Shown one piece after another: positions 7,809 to 16,667 of a stretch of DNA of 64,000 nt. Source of the stretch: an uncultured Sporosarcina sp. (lineage in GTDB: Bacteria; Bacillota; Bacilli; Bacillales_A; Planococcaceae); the NCBI GenBank assembly GCA_947644645.1, contig CANSAF010000009.1, forward strand, positions 1 through 64,000. Reading direction: 5' to 3'. The notes under the pieces are model-generated. The model was not told the origin of the DNA, did no database searches, and worked only from the letters and a program-made list of their open reading frames with translations. A program made the position numbers and the translations under genes. Position 1 is the stretch's first letter. The number at the start of each line of letters is the position of its first letter.

Positions 7809-8792
7809 TCACCCTGCATCCGGCAAATGATTAAATTTGATTAATTCCAGGGACATCATGTGCGAATTCCCTACAAAGTGGTGGCTATCAGACTCTACAA
7901 AATACTCACGATTGATAGACGTTTCTTTCTCAATGACACGTACCATATCGCCGCTTGATAATGAAGGAATTCCAAGTGCGCTAATTGTAAACTTTTGACT
8001 TAACTCTTTTTTGCGTTCTAAAGTTTTTTTAGCCAAATCATTTAATTGAGCCTGGTTGATGTCGCCCGAAATATTTTCATAATGTTGCAATACGCCGTAT
8101 TTACTTCTGCCTTTATCATCGGTTAGAATAGCAGATATTTGTTTTTTTTCATCGCCCGCAGTCAACTTAACACGAGTAGCCACATCATCCAAAGATGTTT
8201 CAAATGTAAAATCTTCGATATTTACACCGGATTCAAGCACCCAAACACTTTCTTCTCGTTTGTAAGCTTTTATTCCAGCTTTTCCTTCTTTCGAAAAAAT
8301 CATATAACGTTGCTTCGTGTGTTTTTCTGTGTCAATTAATGCTTTTAATAAAATGTCATAAAGCTTCGTTTCATTGGCAAAGATTAGATTTTTAAACACA
8401 TGTTTTGTATGTGCAATCGTACTGTTGTCATGTGGAATTCCAAAATCACTAAACACTCTTTTGGCTATCTGATCCGCCCTTGCATCCGTAAATACATAAG
8501 TGTCACTGTTAAGCAATAAGTATTGCAAATTATCATAAGCAGTAAATGATAATATTCCACTTTTATTAAATGCCCGATTAAATATAGTTCCGCGAAACAA
8601 CTCTTTTCCTTGCCATTTAAAAAGGACAGTATCACCCTCGTTAACTTTTACTGATTGGCGACTGCCTCCTTGTCTAAAGAGCATACTGACATCTATCTTT
8701 CTAGCTGCGCTATATCTTCTTCCGGTCCATACAATTGATTCTGTTGGAATTTCTAGCATTTCATTCGATTTAACTAAAAATAATTCAATCAT
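7809..8792 (-). CDS. xkdQ: Baseplate hub protein XkdQ (gpD/gp27-like)
   Basis: 327 aa, XkdQ/YqbQ family, equivalent of P2 gpD late control protein and T4 gp27 hub. Visible features: ESIVWTGRRYSAARKIDV near the start, a central ARADQIAKRVFSDFGI helix, and C-terminal LSSGDMVRVIEKET. It forms the hub that holds the spike at the end of the tail tube. Overlaps xkdP by 4 bases. Confidence 0.9.
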   Translation of the reverse strand: MIELFLVKSNEMLEIPTESIVWTGRRYSAARKIDVSMLFRQGGSRQSVKVNEGDTVLFKWQGKELFRGTIFNRAFNKSGILSFTAYDNLQYLLLNSDTYVFTDARADQIAKRVFSDFGIPHDNSTIAHTKHVFKNLIFANETKLYDILLKALIDTEKHTKQRYMIFSKEGKAGIKAYKREESVWVLESGVNIEDFTFETSLDDVATRVKLTAGDEKKQISAILTDDKGRSKYGVLQHYENISGDINQAQLNDLAKKTLERKKELSQKFTISALGIPSLSSGDMVRVIEKETSINREYFVESDSHHFVGNSHMMSLELIKFNHLPDAG

Positions 8793-9460
8793 TTTATCAC
8801 CAACTTTTCGCCAATATGAATCCAGTGCCCCGGTTGTTTCAAGTTACGCTTATCACGTTTAATAATCGCATCCTTGTTCGCTTCCCATATTTTCCGCCAC
8901 TGAAGACTATCGTTGTAATAAATTCTTGCAATTGCCCATAGGGTATCCCCTTTTTTAACGGTATACGTTTTAGGGACAGGTTGGGGGTTTGGTCTAGTCG
9001 AACTTGTAGAAACTTCTTTCTTTAAACTGATTTTCCTGACTGCATTGAATTTAAACTCTTTAAATACAATTGTATAATCAATATCACCAATACCGCTATC
9101 TCCTTCTCGATAGAGGAAATTTTCGATTGTGACTGGAAAATTAATTGGCGTCCCCGTAACAACAAATCTCATTGGCTTCCCACTATTTTTCCAACGCTCA
9201 ATCATTTCAATACACTCCCAAGGACTTGGAAACCCATTGTATTCGGTTAATGACGATTCGTACTTCGGGAAAAATGATGAAAAACTAAACTCCTTTGACA
9301 TTGGATCTTGTATAATCGTTAATTCTCCCAATTTGGATATACTAATAGAGTCGTTTTGGGATGGATTCGAGATTTCCAAGACTGGAGGGAGGACTGGCAA
9401 ACGCAGCCTTTCCGCTCCATTTCCAAAAGACAACCAAAACTCGTATACACTTTTAGCCAT
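8789..9460 (-). CDS. xkdP: LysM-containing baseplate/tail protein XkdP
   Basis: 223 aa. The N-terminal 150 residues match XkdP-type proteins (LPVLPPVLEIS, FSSFFPKYESS). The C-terminus carries a LysM domain from about residue 175 (YTVKKGDTLWAIARIYY ... LQWRKIWEANKD), which binds peptidoglycan. Equivalent of T4 gp53-like attachment between tape measure and hub. Overlaps the tape measure gene by 8 bases. Confidence 0.92.
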   Translation of the reverse strand: MAKSVYEFWLSFGNGAERLRLPVLPPVLEISNPSQNDSISISKLGELTIIQDPMSKEFSFSSFFPKYESSLTEYNGFPSPWECIEMIERWKNSGKPMRFVVTGTPINFPVTIENFLYREGDSGIGDIDYTIVFKEFKFNAVRKISLKKEVSTSSTRPNPQPVPKTYTVKKGDTLWAIARIYYNDSLQWRKIWEANKDAIIKRDKRNLKQPGHWIHIGEKLVIK

Positions 9461-12400
9461 CTATTACCAATCCTCCTGTTTCGAAATCTTCTTCATCTAA
9501 CCTTTTCTCAATATATTCATAAGCGATTTTACCAACTTTTTCGGCATCCATTTCATTGTGATAATGGTTTTCACCAGTGATTTGCACAATAATATCTCGC
9601 GCTTTTCCGACTATTGATTTCGCCCCACTCTTTCGGGATGATGTTGCTGCTTCAACTTGTTCTTGTGGTAGTGACTCATTAAACCCAACACCATCAGCAT
9701 AAGCAGGTACCGCATTAAAGAAATCAACGGTCTTTCTATGCGAAAGTACTTCAGTTCCTCGTGGTAAATTCATGAGTGTGTCCGTACCTGGCGAAAGAGT
9801 CATTTTTCCGTTTGGATAACGAATCAATTCAGGTCCACCACCGTCACCAACAATCGCAGGTCCTCCCGGATGGAAGTTTGTACCTTGAGCAAGCTTTGTA
9901 GGTTCTCCCTCCCGTCTATTCTTACCTCTTTCAACGACGTATCCTACTGCATTACTGCCCCAGCTTTTGATCGTGTCCCAAGTATCGCCGAGCTTAGTAA
10001 AAATACCAGAAACATATTCCCATGCATTTTTAAATGGTGTTGTAATCGCTTCTTCAACTGCCGCCGCGCCAGTTTTAATTGGTCCCCAAATATTTTCTTC
10101 AAAATAACTGCTTGCCGCACCCCAAATATCTAACACGACATTCCAGCCATCGGTGAATTTATCACCAATCCACGTACTTAGCGTTTCGACAGCTGTTGAA
10201 ATTGGACTCCAAACCGTCTCTTCGAACCAAGATGAGGCAATGCCCCATAAAGTTGTAACGGTTGTCCAAGCTAAAGAAATAAATTCCGTTATTGCAAGCC
10301 AAGCTATTCCTGCCGCTAGAGTAAGTGGTGTCCAAATTGTTTCTTGGAACCAAGCAACTGCTAGACCCCAGATAGTCTGAATGCCTGTCCAGACAAATGA
10401 AATCTTTTCGGAAATCCAATCCCACGCTATACCTGCTGCTGTTGTTAAGGGCGTCCAGACTGTTTCAGTAAACCAATCTGATAATCCCCCCCAAACGATT
10501 TTTATTCCTTGTTCCGCGATGTCATACAAACCGACAACAAAATTCAAGGAAGCTTCGAAACCTCTTGCGAACGGCGCCCAAATAGTTTCGGAAAACCACT
10601 CAGTTAAACCGTTCCAAGCTTCTTTCGTCCATGTGACAGCTTCACTAAATTTCTCGCTAATCCATTTACCTGTTGCAGACGCACCTTCTTTGATTGATGA
10701 CCAATTATCACTTAACCAGTCGCCAAGGGCGCTACCGCCGATTGAACCAACAATACCACCTATAATACCACCGATTGCAGTACCAATACCTGGAACAACA
10801 GAACCGACCGCCGCCCCAGTAGCAGCTCCTGCTAAACCACCACCAACGGCACCCGCAGCACCCGCTTTATCTTCCTTACTAGCAGTAAGGATTGAAAGTG
10901 CACCTAGCGCTGTCCCAAGTACAGGAATACCTTTTGTAAACTTGCCTAACCCGCCGAGACCTTTTGAAAGTCCTTTGGGCATTTTAAAGCCTTTTTTATC
11001 AGCGTTTGGTGTATTGAGTACAGGTTTTTCTCCTTTATTGGTCCAGGGCATTGTGTAATTAGGCTTTGGTCCTTTTGGCTGTTTAGAATTTTTGGGGGAT
11101 TTTTCTTTGTTTAACCATCCAAAAGCTTTCTTTCCCAAGTTGCCCGCCTTTTTCACACCTTTACCTAAAGTGGTAACAGCTGTGATAAGTGGGCTTAATA
11201 CCAAGCTTGCTAACATCCCCGCAAGCATCGTTGCCACTCCAGCGCCACCAAATGCTCCCAGTGATGGGTCTTTAAAAGCATCTTTCCACATGCCGCCGAG
11301 TGCTTTTCCGCCTTCTTTAACACCTTTCACAATACCGTTAAAAATAGATTCACCCATAAACAACCCTATTTTTTCAGCCCAAGGTTTTCCAGACGATTTC
11401 CACCAACCATTTAATGCGGGTTTACCTTTAGATGACCACCATTGACCGATATCCTCAGCAATAAACTTTATTTTCCCTTCGAAACTAAGTTTTTTAAAAC
11501 CTTCATTTTCAAGGTAGTTTGATTTAATGTGCAAAAAACCTTTTTCTAATTTAGAGAATACCCATTCTGCGCCTTGTTCCCCGGCTTGTTGTACTGTATT
11601 CTTCCATTCACCCCATTTGTCCTGATTATTATCTAACCACGTAACTATTGATTTTAAGCGGGGTTTCATGGATTCCAAAATACCTTTTCCAGCCTCTCGG
11701 AATAGCGTGGATGTATAACCGCGAATCGTCATAAGAAGACCTTGCGCCGATTCCGCGAAGTCTTGCGCAGCACCTTTAAACCCTAAAAAATCAGCTCCAC
11801 CTTCGTAAAGGTAATTATATAAACCACTCATGCCGCCGAGTGAATCAAACTTCTTTTTCGACATATCGACGTTGAATCCGCCTAGCATGGTGTATTCACC
11901 CATTTGAGCGTTTCCGATAGCCTCCATTGCTTCTACTACAGTTCGTCCCGGCGTTATAGCTGCCATGTCAGAAGCTAACCTTAAGTAATCTTGTGCTTTC
12001 GATACGTCTCCTCCAGAAATCCCTATCCCCCTTGATAATGCTGGGAATAAATCAACAGAACTAAACGGTGTTGAATCTGCAAAACGCCCCATCCAAGTCA
12101 CTAAATCTTTTGCTTGCTTCACGTTACCGTCTAACCAGTGTTTCATTGCTACTTCATAACCTTCGAAATTCATTGCCGCTCCGATGGTTGATTTAGCAAA
12201 ACTCCCAACACCTACCGCCGCTAATGTCACTGTAATTAACGTGGGAATTGAAAACAACGCTCTTTTAACCGTACCAATCACACTAGACGCAGCATTAATA
12301 GCCCGAATCGTAAACGATCGGACTTTTGGAATTGCCGTTCCTACATACGACGAAACGCGACCAATAATACGACTAGCCATGTCAACGCCTCGCACCGTAA

Positions 12401-12869
12401 AGCTATAACCTTTAGATAACGTTGACCGTGCGAGACCCCCAATTCTTCGGATAACCGGCATAGCCCTGTCCATTGCTAAAATCGTCATTAATTGGGTTCT
12501 AGCAATATTTCTTTGCGTAAATTGACTGATCTTACGCAATATAGGCGATGCCTTATCCTTGGCCGAGACGAAAACTGCGTGAGTTCGTGGCATTCGTCTT
12601 TTCATGAAGTTAGAAACTGCAGTTAAGGCTTTCGTAGCTTTATCTGCTACTCTGACAGTTACCGTATGAGTTTTTGCAATATCTTTAAGAACAAACATAT
12701 GCATCTTCTTTAAGATTTTCGTCGCTAAGTCTTTCGCTCGCATTGTTAAAGTCACTGGTTTATTGACATGCGCTCGCGCTCTTTCCAACTTGTCGATTTC
12801 ACCTCGGATTGTCCGGATTTTCTTCGATATTCTATCCTGCATATCAAAACGAGCCATTAATTTAGCCAT
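9453..12869 (-). CDS. xkdO: Tail tape measure protein XkdO with two internal repeat arrays
   Basis: 1138 aa. It sets tail length and threads the tube. Start at MAKLMARF because GGGGG lies 6 bases upstream of that ATG. Residues about 40-184 hold five consecutive 29-residue units (pattern TVRxxDKAxxxLxxV, with charged spacers) plus a partial sixth. Residues 230-370 are the conserved tape-measure core (IGAAMNFEGYEVAMKHW, TPFSSVDLFPALSRG). Gly/Ala-rich transmembrane-like stretches lie around 545-570 and 650-720. At about 780-960 there are four or more Trp-rich units of about 41 residues (WFxETxWxPL). The C-terminus ends in a LPRGTEVLSH segment and an acidic tail. Confidence 0.93.
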   Translation of the reverse strand: MAKLMARFDMQDRISKKIRTIRGEIDKLERARAHVNKPVTLTMRAKDLATKILKKMHMFVLKDIAKTHTVTVRVADKATKALTAVSNFMKRRMPRTHAVFVSAKDKASPILRKISQFTQRNIARTQLMTILAMDRAMPVIRRIGGLARSTLSKGYSFTVRGVDMASRIIGRVSSYVGTAIPKVRSFTIRAINAASSVIGTVKRALFSIPTLITVTLAAVGVGSFAKSTIGAAMNFEGYEVAMKHWLDGNVKQAKDLVTWMGRFADSTPFSSVDLFPALSRGIGISGGDVSKAQDYLRLASDMAAITPGRTVVEAMEAIGNAQMGEYTMLGGFNVDMSKKKFDSLGGMSGLYNYLYEGGADFLGFKGAAQDFAESAQGLLMTIRGYTSTLFREAGKGILESMKPRLKSIVTWLDNNQDKWGEWKNTVQQAGEQGAEWVFSKLEKGFLHIKSNYLENEGFKKLSFEGKIKFIAEDIGQWWSSKGKPALNGWWKSSGKPWAEKIGLFMGESIFNGIVKGVKEGGKALGGMWKDAFKDPSLGAFGGAGVATMLAGMLASLVLSPLITAVTTLGKGVKKAGNLGKKAFGWLNKEKSPKNSKQPKGPKPNYTMPWTNKGEKPVLNTPNADKKGFKMPKGLSKGLGGLGKFTKGIPVLGTALGALSILTASKEDKAGAAGAVGGGLAGAATGAAVGSVVPGIGTAIGGIIGGIVGSIGGSALGDWLSDNWSSIKEGASATGKWISEKFSEAVTWTKEAWNGLTEWFSETIWAPFARGFEASLNFVVGLYDIAEQGIKIVWGGLSDWFTETVWTPLTTAAGIAWDWISEKISFVWTGIQTIWGLAVAWFQETIWTPLTLAAGIAWLAITEFISLAWTTVTTLWGIASSWFEETVWSPISTAVETLSTWIGDKFTDGWNVVLDIWGAASSYFEENIWGPIKTGAAAVEEAITTPFKNAWEYVSGIFTKLGDTWDTIKSWGSNAVGYVVERGKNRREGEPTKLAQGTNFHPGGPAIVGDGGGPELIRYPNGKMTLSPGTDTLMNLPRGTEVLSHRKTVDFFNAVPAYADGVGFNESLPQEQVEAATSSRKSGAKSIVGKARDIIVQITGENHYHNEMDAEKVGKIAYEYIEKRLDEEDFETGGLVIDG

Positions 12870-12883
12870 GTGCAACCCCCTTT

Positions 12884-13554
12884 CTATTTACTCTTTGCTT
12901 CCGCAGCTTCTTTCGCTAACGATTCTAATTTATAGCTAATGCACCCATTCATCAGTGCTTTAAAGTGACGGGGAGCATCGTGCCATTCCTTCAATGCTGA
13001 CGGGGAGTAATTCTTCTCCATCATTAAAAAATAAAAGTAGGTAGCGTCTTTATCCCCGTCTTTGATTAGTTTTTTGCTGTTTCTTCTAAATCTTCAAGAG
13101 AATCGTCAAATCCATTGATTTCGTTCGCCACTTGCAGCCATTCAGAATACTCCCCACCAACATGAAGCATTTTTTTAGCAATTTCAATTGGATCTTGTTC
13201 GCCATATGCTTTTCTCAATTCGGCAGATTTAAAGTTTGGATAAATAGTGGACTCTACCGCGATATGTGCAATGAAACGGGACTGATCTACCTTCTCCCCT
13301 GTTTTTCGTCTACGTGATCCGCTGTAAATTGGAACTGTGTGCAGCTTTTCCAATTCATCAATACGCGTTGTTGTAATAGGTTTAAATCTAAATGGAATCA
13401 CATTTCCTTTTTTGTCTTTAAACCGTTTAGATACAAATCGTTCTACTTCTTCTACTTCTTCCGCTGCTCCTGGCATAAAGAACGATAAATCATTCACCAC
13501 TTCTGATAGTTCTACTTCTTCGTTTTCAATTTCTTCTACATTTTTGTTTGTCAA
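12884..13554 (-). CDS. Tail assembly chaperone, -1 frameshift fusion product
   Basis: The xkdN frame ends GCA AAA AAC TAA. The heptamer A AAA AAC (13069-13075) is a canonical X XXY YYZ slippery site. A -1 slip reads CTA ATC AAA GAC and stays open for 61 codons to TAG at 12884, giving a 223-aa fusion. The extension (LIKDGDKDATYFYFLMMEKN ... CISYKLESLAKEA) has no usable start of its own. Such G/GT-type fusions recruit tape measure and tube subunits during tail assembly and occur at exactly this position (between tube and tape measure genes) in long-tailed phages. Confidence 0.8.
13066..13554 (-). CDS. xkdN: Tail assembly chaperone XkdN, unshifted product
   Basis: 162 aa. Acidic N-terminus (EEIENEEVELSEV), then the XkdN core with RFKPITTTRIDELEKLH and a YPNFKSAELRKAYG helix. 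It corresponds to gpG of lambda, which keeps the tape measure soluble. Most ribosomes end at TAA 13066-13068; a minority should shift at the adjacent AAAAAAC. Good AGGAGAG site upstream. Confidence 0.88.
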   Translation of the reverse strand: MTNKNVEEIENEEVELSEVVNDLSFFMPGAAEEVEEVERFVSKRFKDKKGNVIPFRFKPITTTRIDELEKLHTVPIYSGSRRRKTGEKVDQSRFIAHIAVESTIYPNFKSAELRKAYGEQDPIEIAKKMLHVGGEYSEWLQVANEINGFDDSLEDLEETAKN

Positions 13555-13584
13555 TTCAATCTCTCCTTTGTTTTGGTATGTAAA

Positions 13585-13606
13585 AAGAGCGAATCTAATC
13601 GCTCTT
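13585..13606 (-). terminator. Internal hairpin terminator after the tail tube gene
   Basis: On the minus strand AAGAGCGA-TTAGAT-TCGCTCTT gives an 8-pair perfect stem followed by TTTTAC. It overlaps the tube gene stop and lies before xkdN, so it should lower transcription of the chaperone and tape measure relative to the tube. Confidence 0.7.
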
Positions 13607-14054
13607 AATCAAAATCCTCTTTTAATTCTTCTGGAAGGTCTAAGTCTTCAAATGTAAATGGCACTTCCTCTTCCAACGCTTCTCCTTCGGCATTCAAACC
13701 GGCTACCTTAGCGCTGTCGAAGTTAACGTCATATAACGTAACTCGTTCAACCCCGCGACCCGATCCGCTGTCATCTAGTACAGCTTGGAATGTAAAATAG
13801 GCATCAGGTCCGCCCTTTACATACTCCATCATCAACCTAACGAATTTAGATGTGACCTTGTAAAAAGTTGCTGTTCCTGTACCGCTCGCGCCGATTGTTT
13901 TATGTCCTTGCATACGGCGCCCCATGATCGGAACTTCTGATTTATTCTTTTCAATGGTTGCTTCAAATTCTTTGATATATGCAAGTTCCTCACCGTCAAG
14001 AAATAAACGACCTTCTTTTCCGCTAATCGTATGAAACGATCTCATTTTACTCAT
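13605..14054 (-). CDS. xkdM: Tail tube protein XkdM
   Basis: 149 aa, the length of PBSX XkdM. Family traits are SGKEGRLFLDGEELAYIKEF at the N-terminus, the MQGHKTIGASGTGTATFYK hairpin and FTFEDLDLPEEL at the end. It polymerises into the inner tube of the contractile tail. AGGAG lies 11 bases before the ATG. It is bounded on both sides by terminator-like hairpins. Confidence 0.93.
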   Translation of the reverse strand: MSKMRSFHTISGKEGRLFLDGEELAYIKEFEATIEKNKSEVPIMGRRMQGHKTIGASGTGTATFYKVTSKFVRLMMEYVKGGPDAYFTFQAVLDDSGSGRGVERVTLYDVNFDSAKVAGLNAEGEALEEEVPFTFEDLDLPEELKEDFD

Positions 14055-14085
14055 TCTTCAAATCACTCCTTTTTTGAACATAAAA

Positions 14086-14107
14086 AGAGCACCTAATTAG
14101 GCGCTCT
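14086..14107 (-). terminator. Internal hairpin terminator after the sheath gene
   Basis: On the minus strand AGAGC-G-CCTAA-TTAGG-T-GCTCT is a near-continuous 11-pair stem followed by TTTTTAT. The stem overlaps the sheath stop codon region and precedes the tube gene. Confidence 0.75.
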
Positions 14108-15482
14108 CTTGGGAAACAGTTGTATCAATGTAATATTTAACAGCCGCATAGACGGGTTGTGCGTAAATTCCAATGTAAAACCCATTACCTTCTCCTGTGA
14201 GTTCAACAGTAATGTCGGTATTTGGATCAAAATTCTTAATTCCGCCGGCATTTTGCAAAGCATTCATGTATATTGTGATAAGCGTTCTCACGTGATGGGC
14301 TCCATCGTCATTGGATGGGATACTATTATTAGCCTCATTTCTCTTCTTGATGGCCCATTTAAGTTCTCGGGTAACGTCGTTATTAATCCCGTCAAGCACA
14401 CGCATGATCTTATTATCAGCAAATTGCTTGTCCTTTTCGTCTTTAAAAGATGTAAACGAGTTAATATCCATTTCAACCGTCACTTCTTTTTCTCGCGGAT
14501 CATAAGAAAAAATGAACTCCCCATTTTGGATGGCTTCTTCTTTGGCGTAGGTATCTAATCGCTCCGGCACGTCAATCGCACCTTTATATTCAGCGAATGT
14601 CAATGATTTTTGAGTAGATGCACCTGCGCTTGCACCCGCTACCCATGCAACAGCTTCGGCAGTAGTAAGCTCACGTTCTTCAAATTGCCCTTTAACAGCA
14701 CCTGGTACTTCAATGATTACATTGTTAGCAACGTTAATGATTCCTTCATAATCCGCAGGATGATTAGCCATTACCCCTGCCACCTTAATTCCAGATTCAT
14801 CACGGAGCCTTTTTACAAAAGATTCAAAGACGACTTTTAATTCCTCGTCTCCGTCTACCGGCAAACCAATCACATCGAAGTATTCAACTTCGGCAGCATC
14901 CATAAAATCAAGGTAATCTTCATTGGTAACTTCCCCATCAGATCCGCCCTCAAGATTTTTTCCCGCTGTTAACGTTAGTTCACCTGTTCCCTCAAATTCA
15001 ATGTAATCATTCGGTTTAAATTCTTCGATATTCGAAACGGTTTGCCTAGCAACACGCTCCAAACCGAGAAATATCGTAATGTCTTTCTTTGATTCATCAA
15101 GGACGTTTTCCGAAATACGAATTTTTAACTTGTTACCTAGAGTTCCGCCATATTTTGCGGTTGCAGTAACACCTTCACCAATTTCAGATTTCGCCTTAGT
15201 TCCTTCATTTAATCTGTAAACAAGCACTGTGCGCGCTTCTTTTTTCGCTTCTTTAATCAAAAGCAATTCTGGATCATCAATATTAGCACCTAAAAATTTT
15301 ACTGTATCTTTATCATCTGTAATTTCTATAAAATCCTTTGGTTTACCCCAATTCAAAATAAATGGTAAAGCAACTGTTCCTCGTTCACCGAGTTGCGTAC
15401 GCTTCTTCGCTGCCGATTCAAATCGAAAATAAATACCAGCAAGAATTTTATCAACACCTTTTTCAAATGTTCCGCCGTTCAT
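14097..15482 (-). CDS. xkdK: Contractile tail sheath protein XkdK
   Basis: 461 aa, close to the usual length of about 466. The N-terminal AGIYFRFESAAKKRTQLGER, the GTVALPFILNWGKP block, central EYKGAIDVPERLDTYAKEEA and a C-terminal YIGIYAQPVYAAVKYYID match XkdK sheath proteins. The sheath contracts to drive the tube through the envelope, so the virion is a myovirus. GTG/ATG overlap of 4 bases with the upstream small gene. Confidence 0.95.
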   Translation of the reverse strand: MNGGTFEKGVDKILAGIYFRFESAAKKRTQLGERGTVALPFILNWGKPKDFIEITDDKDTVKFLGANIDDPELLLIKEAKKEARTVLVYRLNEGTKAKSEIGEGVTATAKYGGTLGNKLKIRISENVLDESKKDITIFLGLERVARQTVSNIEEFKPNDYIEFEGTGELTLTAGKNLEGGSDGEVTNEDYLDFMDAAEVEYFDVIGLPVDGDEELKVVFESFVKRLRDESGIKVAGVMANHPADYEGIINVANNVIIEVPGAVKGQFEERELTTAEAVAWVAGASAGASTQKSLTFAEYKGAIDVPERLDTYAKEEAIQNGEFIFSYDPREKEVTVEMDINSFTSFKDEKDKQFADNKIMRVLDGINNDVTRELKWAIKKRNEANNSIPSNDDGAHHVRTLITIYMNALQNAGGIKNFDPNTDITVELTGEGNGFYIGIYAQPVYAAVKYYIDTTVSQESA

Positions 15483-15733
15483 TTTTTAACCTCCTTCTTT
15501 TTGCCAATTGTTTTTTTGAGAAACTTATCAATTCGTCTTTTAGCCTCACCTTTCGTCACCTGAATTTCCTTTGTACGGGCAAAAACACCATCAAGCACTT
15601 CAGGTTTAACATCAAATAATTCGCGACTGTGTTCTCTTAATTCATGAATATAAAAAAGAGTTTCCGAATCGCCCGTTTTAGATGCACCCGGAACCTCTCC
15701 CTTTGTCGCTTTAACTTCCTTATCCTTTGTCAT
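15479..15733 (-). CDS. Small head-tail module protein, unknown
   Basis: 84 aa, highly charged, with a central helix (ETLFYIHELREHSRELFDV) and a lysine-rich C-terminus (DKFLKKTIGKKKEVKK). By position between the xkdJ-like gene and the sheath gene it matches small proteins such as XkzA of PBSX. Overlaps both neighbours by 4 bases, implying strict coupling. Confidence 0.7.
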   Translation of the reverse strand: MTKDKEVKATKGEVPGASKTGDSETLFYIHELREHSRELFDVKPEVLDGVFARTKEIQVTKGEAKRRIDKFLKKTIGKKKEVKK

Positions 15734-16170
15734 TTCTTCACCCCACTATTCACTTTAATATCTTCAAGCGCAATCGAATCTTCCCTATCGTAATGATAGC
15801 GACTGTCCCAATTGACAGTAATATGTGCCGTCCCATCGACGATTCGTGTTTCAATCCTACTGATTCGCAAATACTCTCCTGTTGGCGTGCCGTCTTGCTC
15901 AATTAAAGGGATCAACATTCTTTTCCGCCGAACTGCATCAGCGATTTGTTCCGCCTCATAATCAGCTTGCTGTGCGTCTACATGAAACAACTTTACAACC
16001 AAGTTATAAGTTTTCAAAAATGTAGACACTGTATCGTTCCCATCAAATGAAAACGGCGTTGGAAAATACAAAGAAGGCACCACAAATTTTTCGGGCACCT
16101 TTTTTGTATAGATTTTAACGGGAAATAATTTGTAAAAGTAATTCATGATTGCTCCGACTTCTGGATTCAA
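15730..16170 (-). CDS. xkdJ: XkdJ-like tail terminator/completion protein (DUF6838)
   Basis: 146 aa starting at TTG, chosen because AGGAGG lies 7 bases upstream; a second start (MNYFYK) 24 bases in is possible. The FPVKIYTKKVPEKFVVPSLYFP and NVN/TVNWDSRYHYDR-like elements match DUF6838 proteins found between the gp10-like protein and the sheath gene. It probably caps the tail at the neck. Confidence 0.65.
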   Translation of the reverse strand: MNPEVGAIMNYFYKLFPVKIYTKKVPEKFVVPSLYFPTPFSFDGNDTVSTFLKTYNLVVKLFHVDAQQADYEAEQIADAVRRKRMLIPLIEQDGTPTGEYLRISRIETRIVDGTAHITVNWDSRYHYDREDSIALEDIKVNSGVKK

Positions 16171-16181
16171 TAGTCCACCTC

Positions 16182-16667
16182 CTAGAATGCTTCATCAAGC
16201 CAATCTTGCAATCGACGTTCAAGACCTTTTTCGAATATTTTCTCGAATATAGCAAATGCATTATCCCAGTAATGCGATCCTTCAACCCATTTCGCAGACA
16301 ACATCATGCCTGTTTTTGCTCCTGGTTCATAAACGAAACGATCACCACTCCAGTGACCAGGAACCCAGCGACTATCTTGCATGTGGCCGAAGTTTGCGTA
16401 TGCTGCATAATTCAGGTTGGTTCCCACGAGTAGCGACAAACCACCTTCATGCATTTCCCAAACGCCGTCACCGTCACCTTTAACAAAAGAGTTCAGCAAA
16501 CGCCGAGTGTCGACTGTTTCTGTTCGAATAATTTCATCCTGAATTAAATCTAAGAATTCCATGCCCATTGCTTCAAGCCACAAGGTATATTGTTCTTGTA
16601 AGCCGCCGTTCGCCGCGTCACCTAACGCCTTTGCAAATGCTTCCAGTCCTTCGATTTCAAACTTCAC
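16182..16667 (-). CDS. xkdI: HK97 gp10-like neck protein XkdI
   Basis: 161 aa. GLEAFAKALGDAANG at the start and VGTNLNYAAYANFGHMQDSR with a C-terminal LERRLQDWLDEAF are hallmarks of the HK97-gp10/XkdI family of head-tail joining proteins. GTG start 9 bases after AAGGGATG. Overlaps xkdH by 4 bases. Confidence 0.88.
   Translation of the reverse strand: MKFEIEGLEAFAKALGDAANGGLQEQYTLWLEAMGMEFLDLIQDEIIRTETVDTRRLLNSFVKGDGDGVWEMHEGGLSLLVGTNLNYAAYANFGHMQDSRWVPGHWSGDRFVYEPGAKTGMMLSAKWVEGSHYWDNAFAIFEKIFEKGLERRLQDWLDEAF

Noticed and set aside
10381..11445. Long open frames on the plus strand inside the tape measure gene
   Set aside because: They mirror the codon bias of a long Ala/Gly-rich gene on the other strand, have no ribosome sites and encode low-complexity Pro/Ser-rich chains.
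12876..13065. A separate gene between xkdN and the tape measure gene
   Set aside because: Its only internal ATG codons lack a ribosome site, while the reading frame joins xkdN by a -1 slip at AAAAAAC; it is treated as a frameshift extension.
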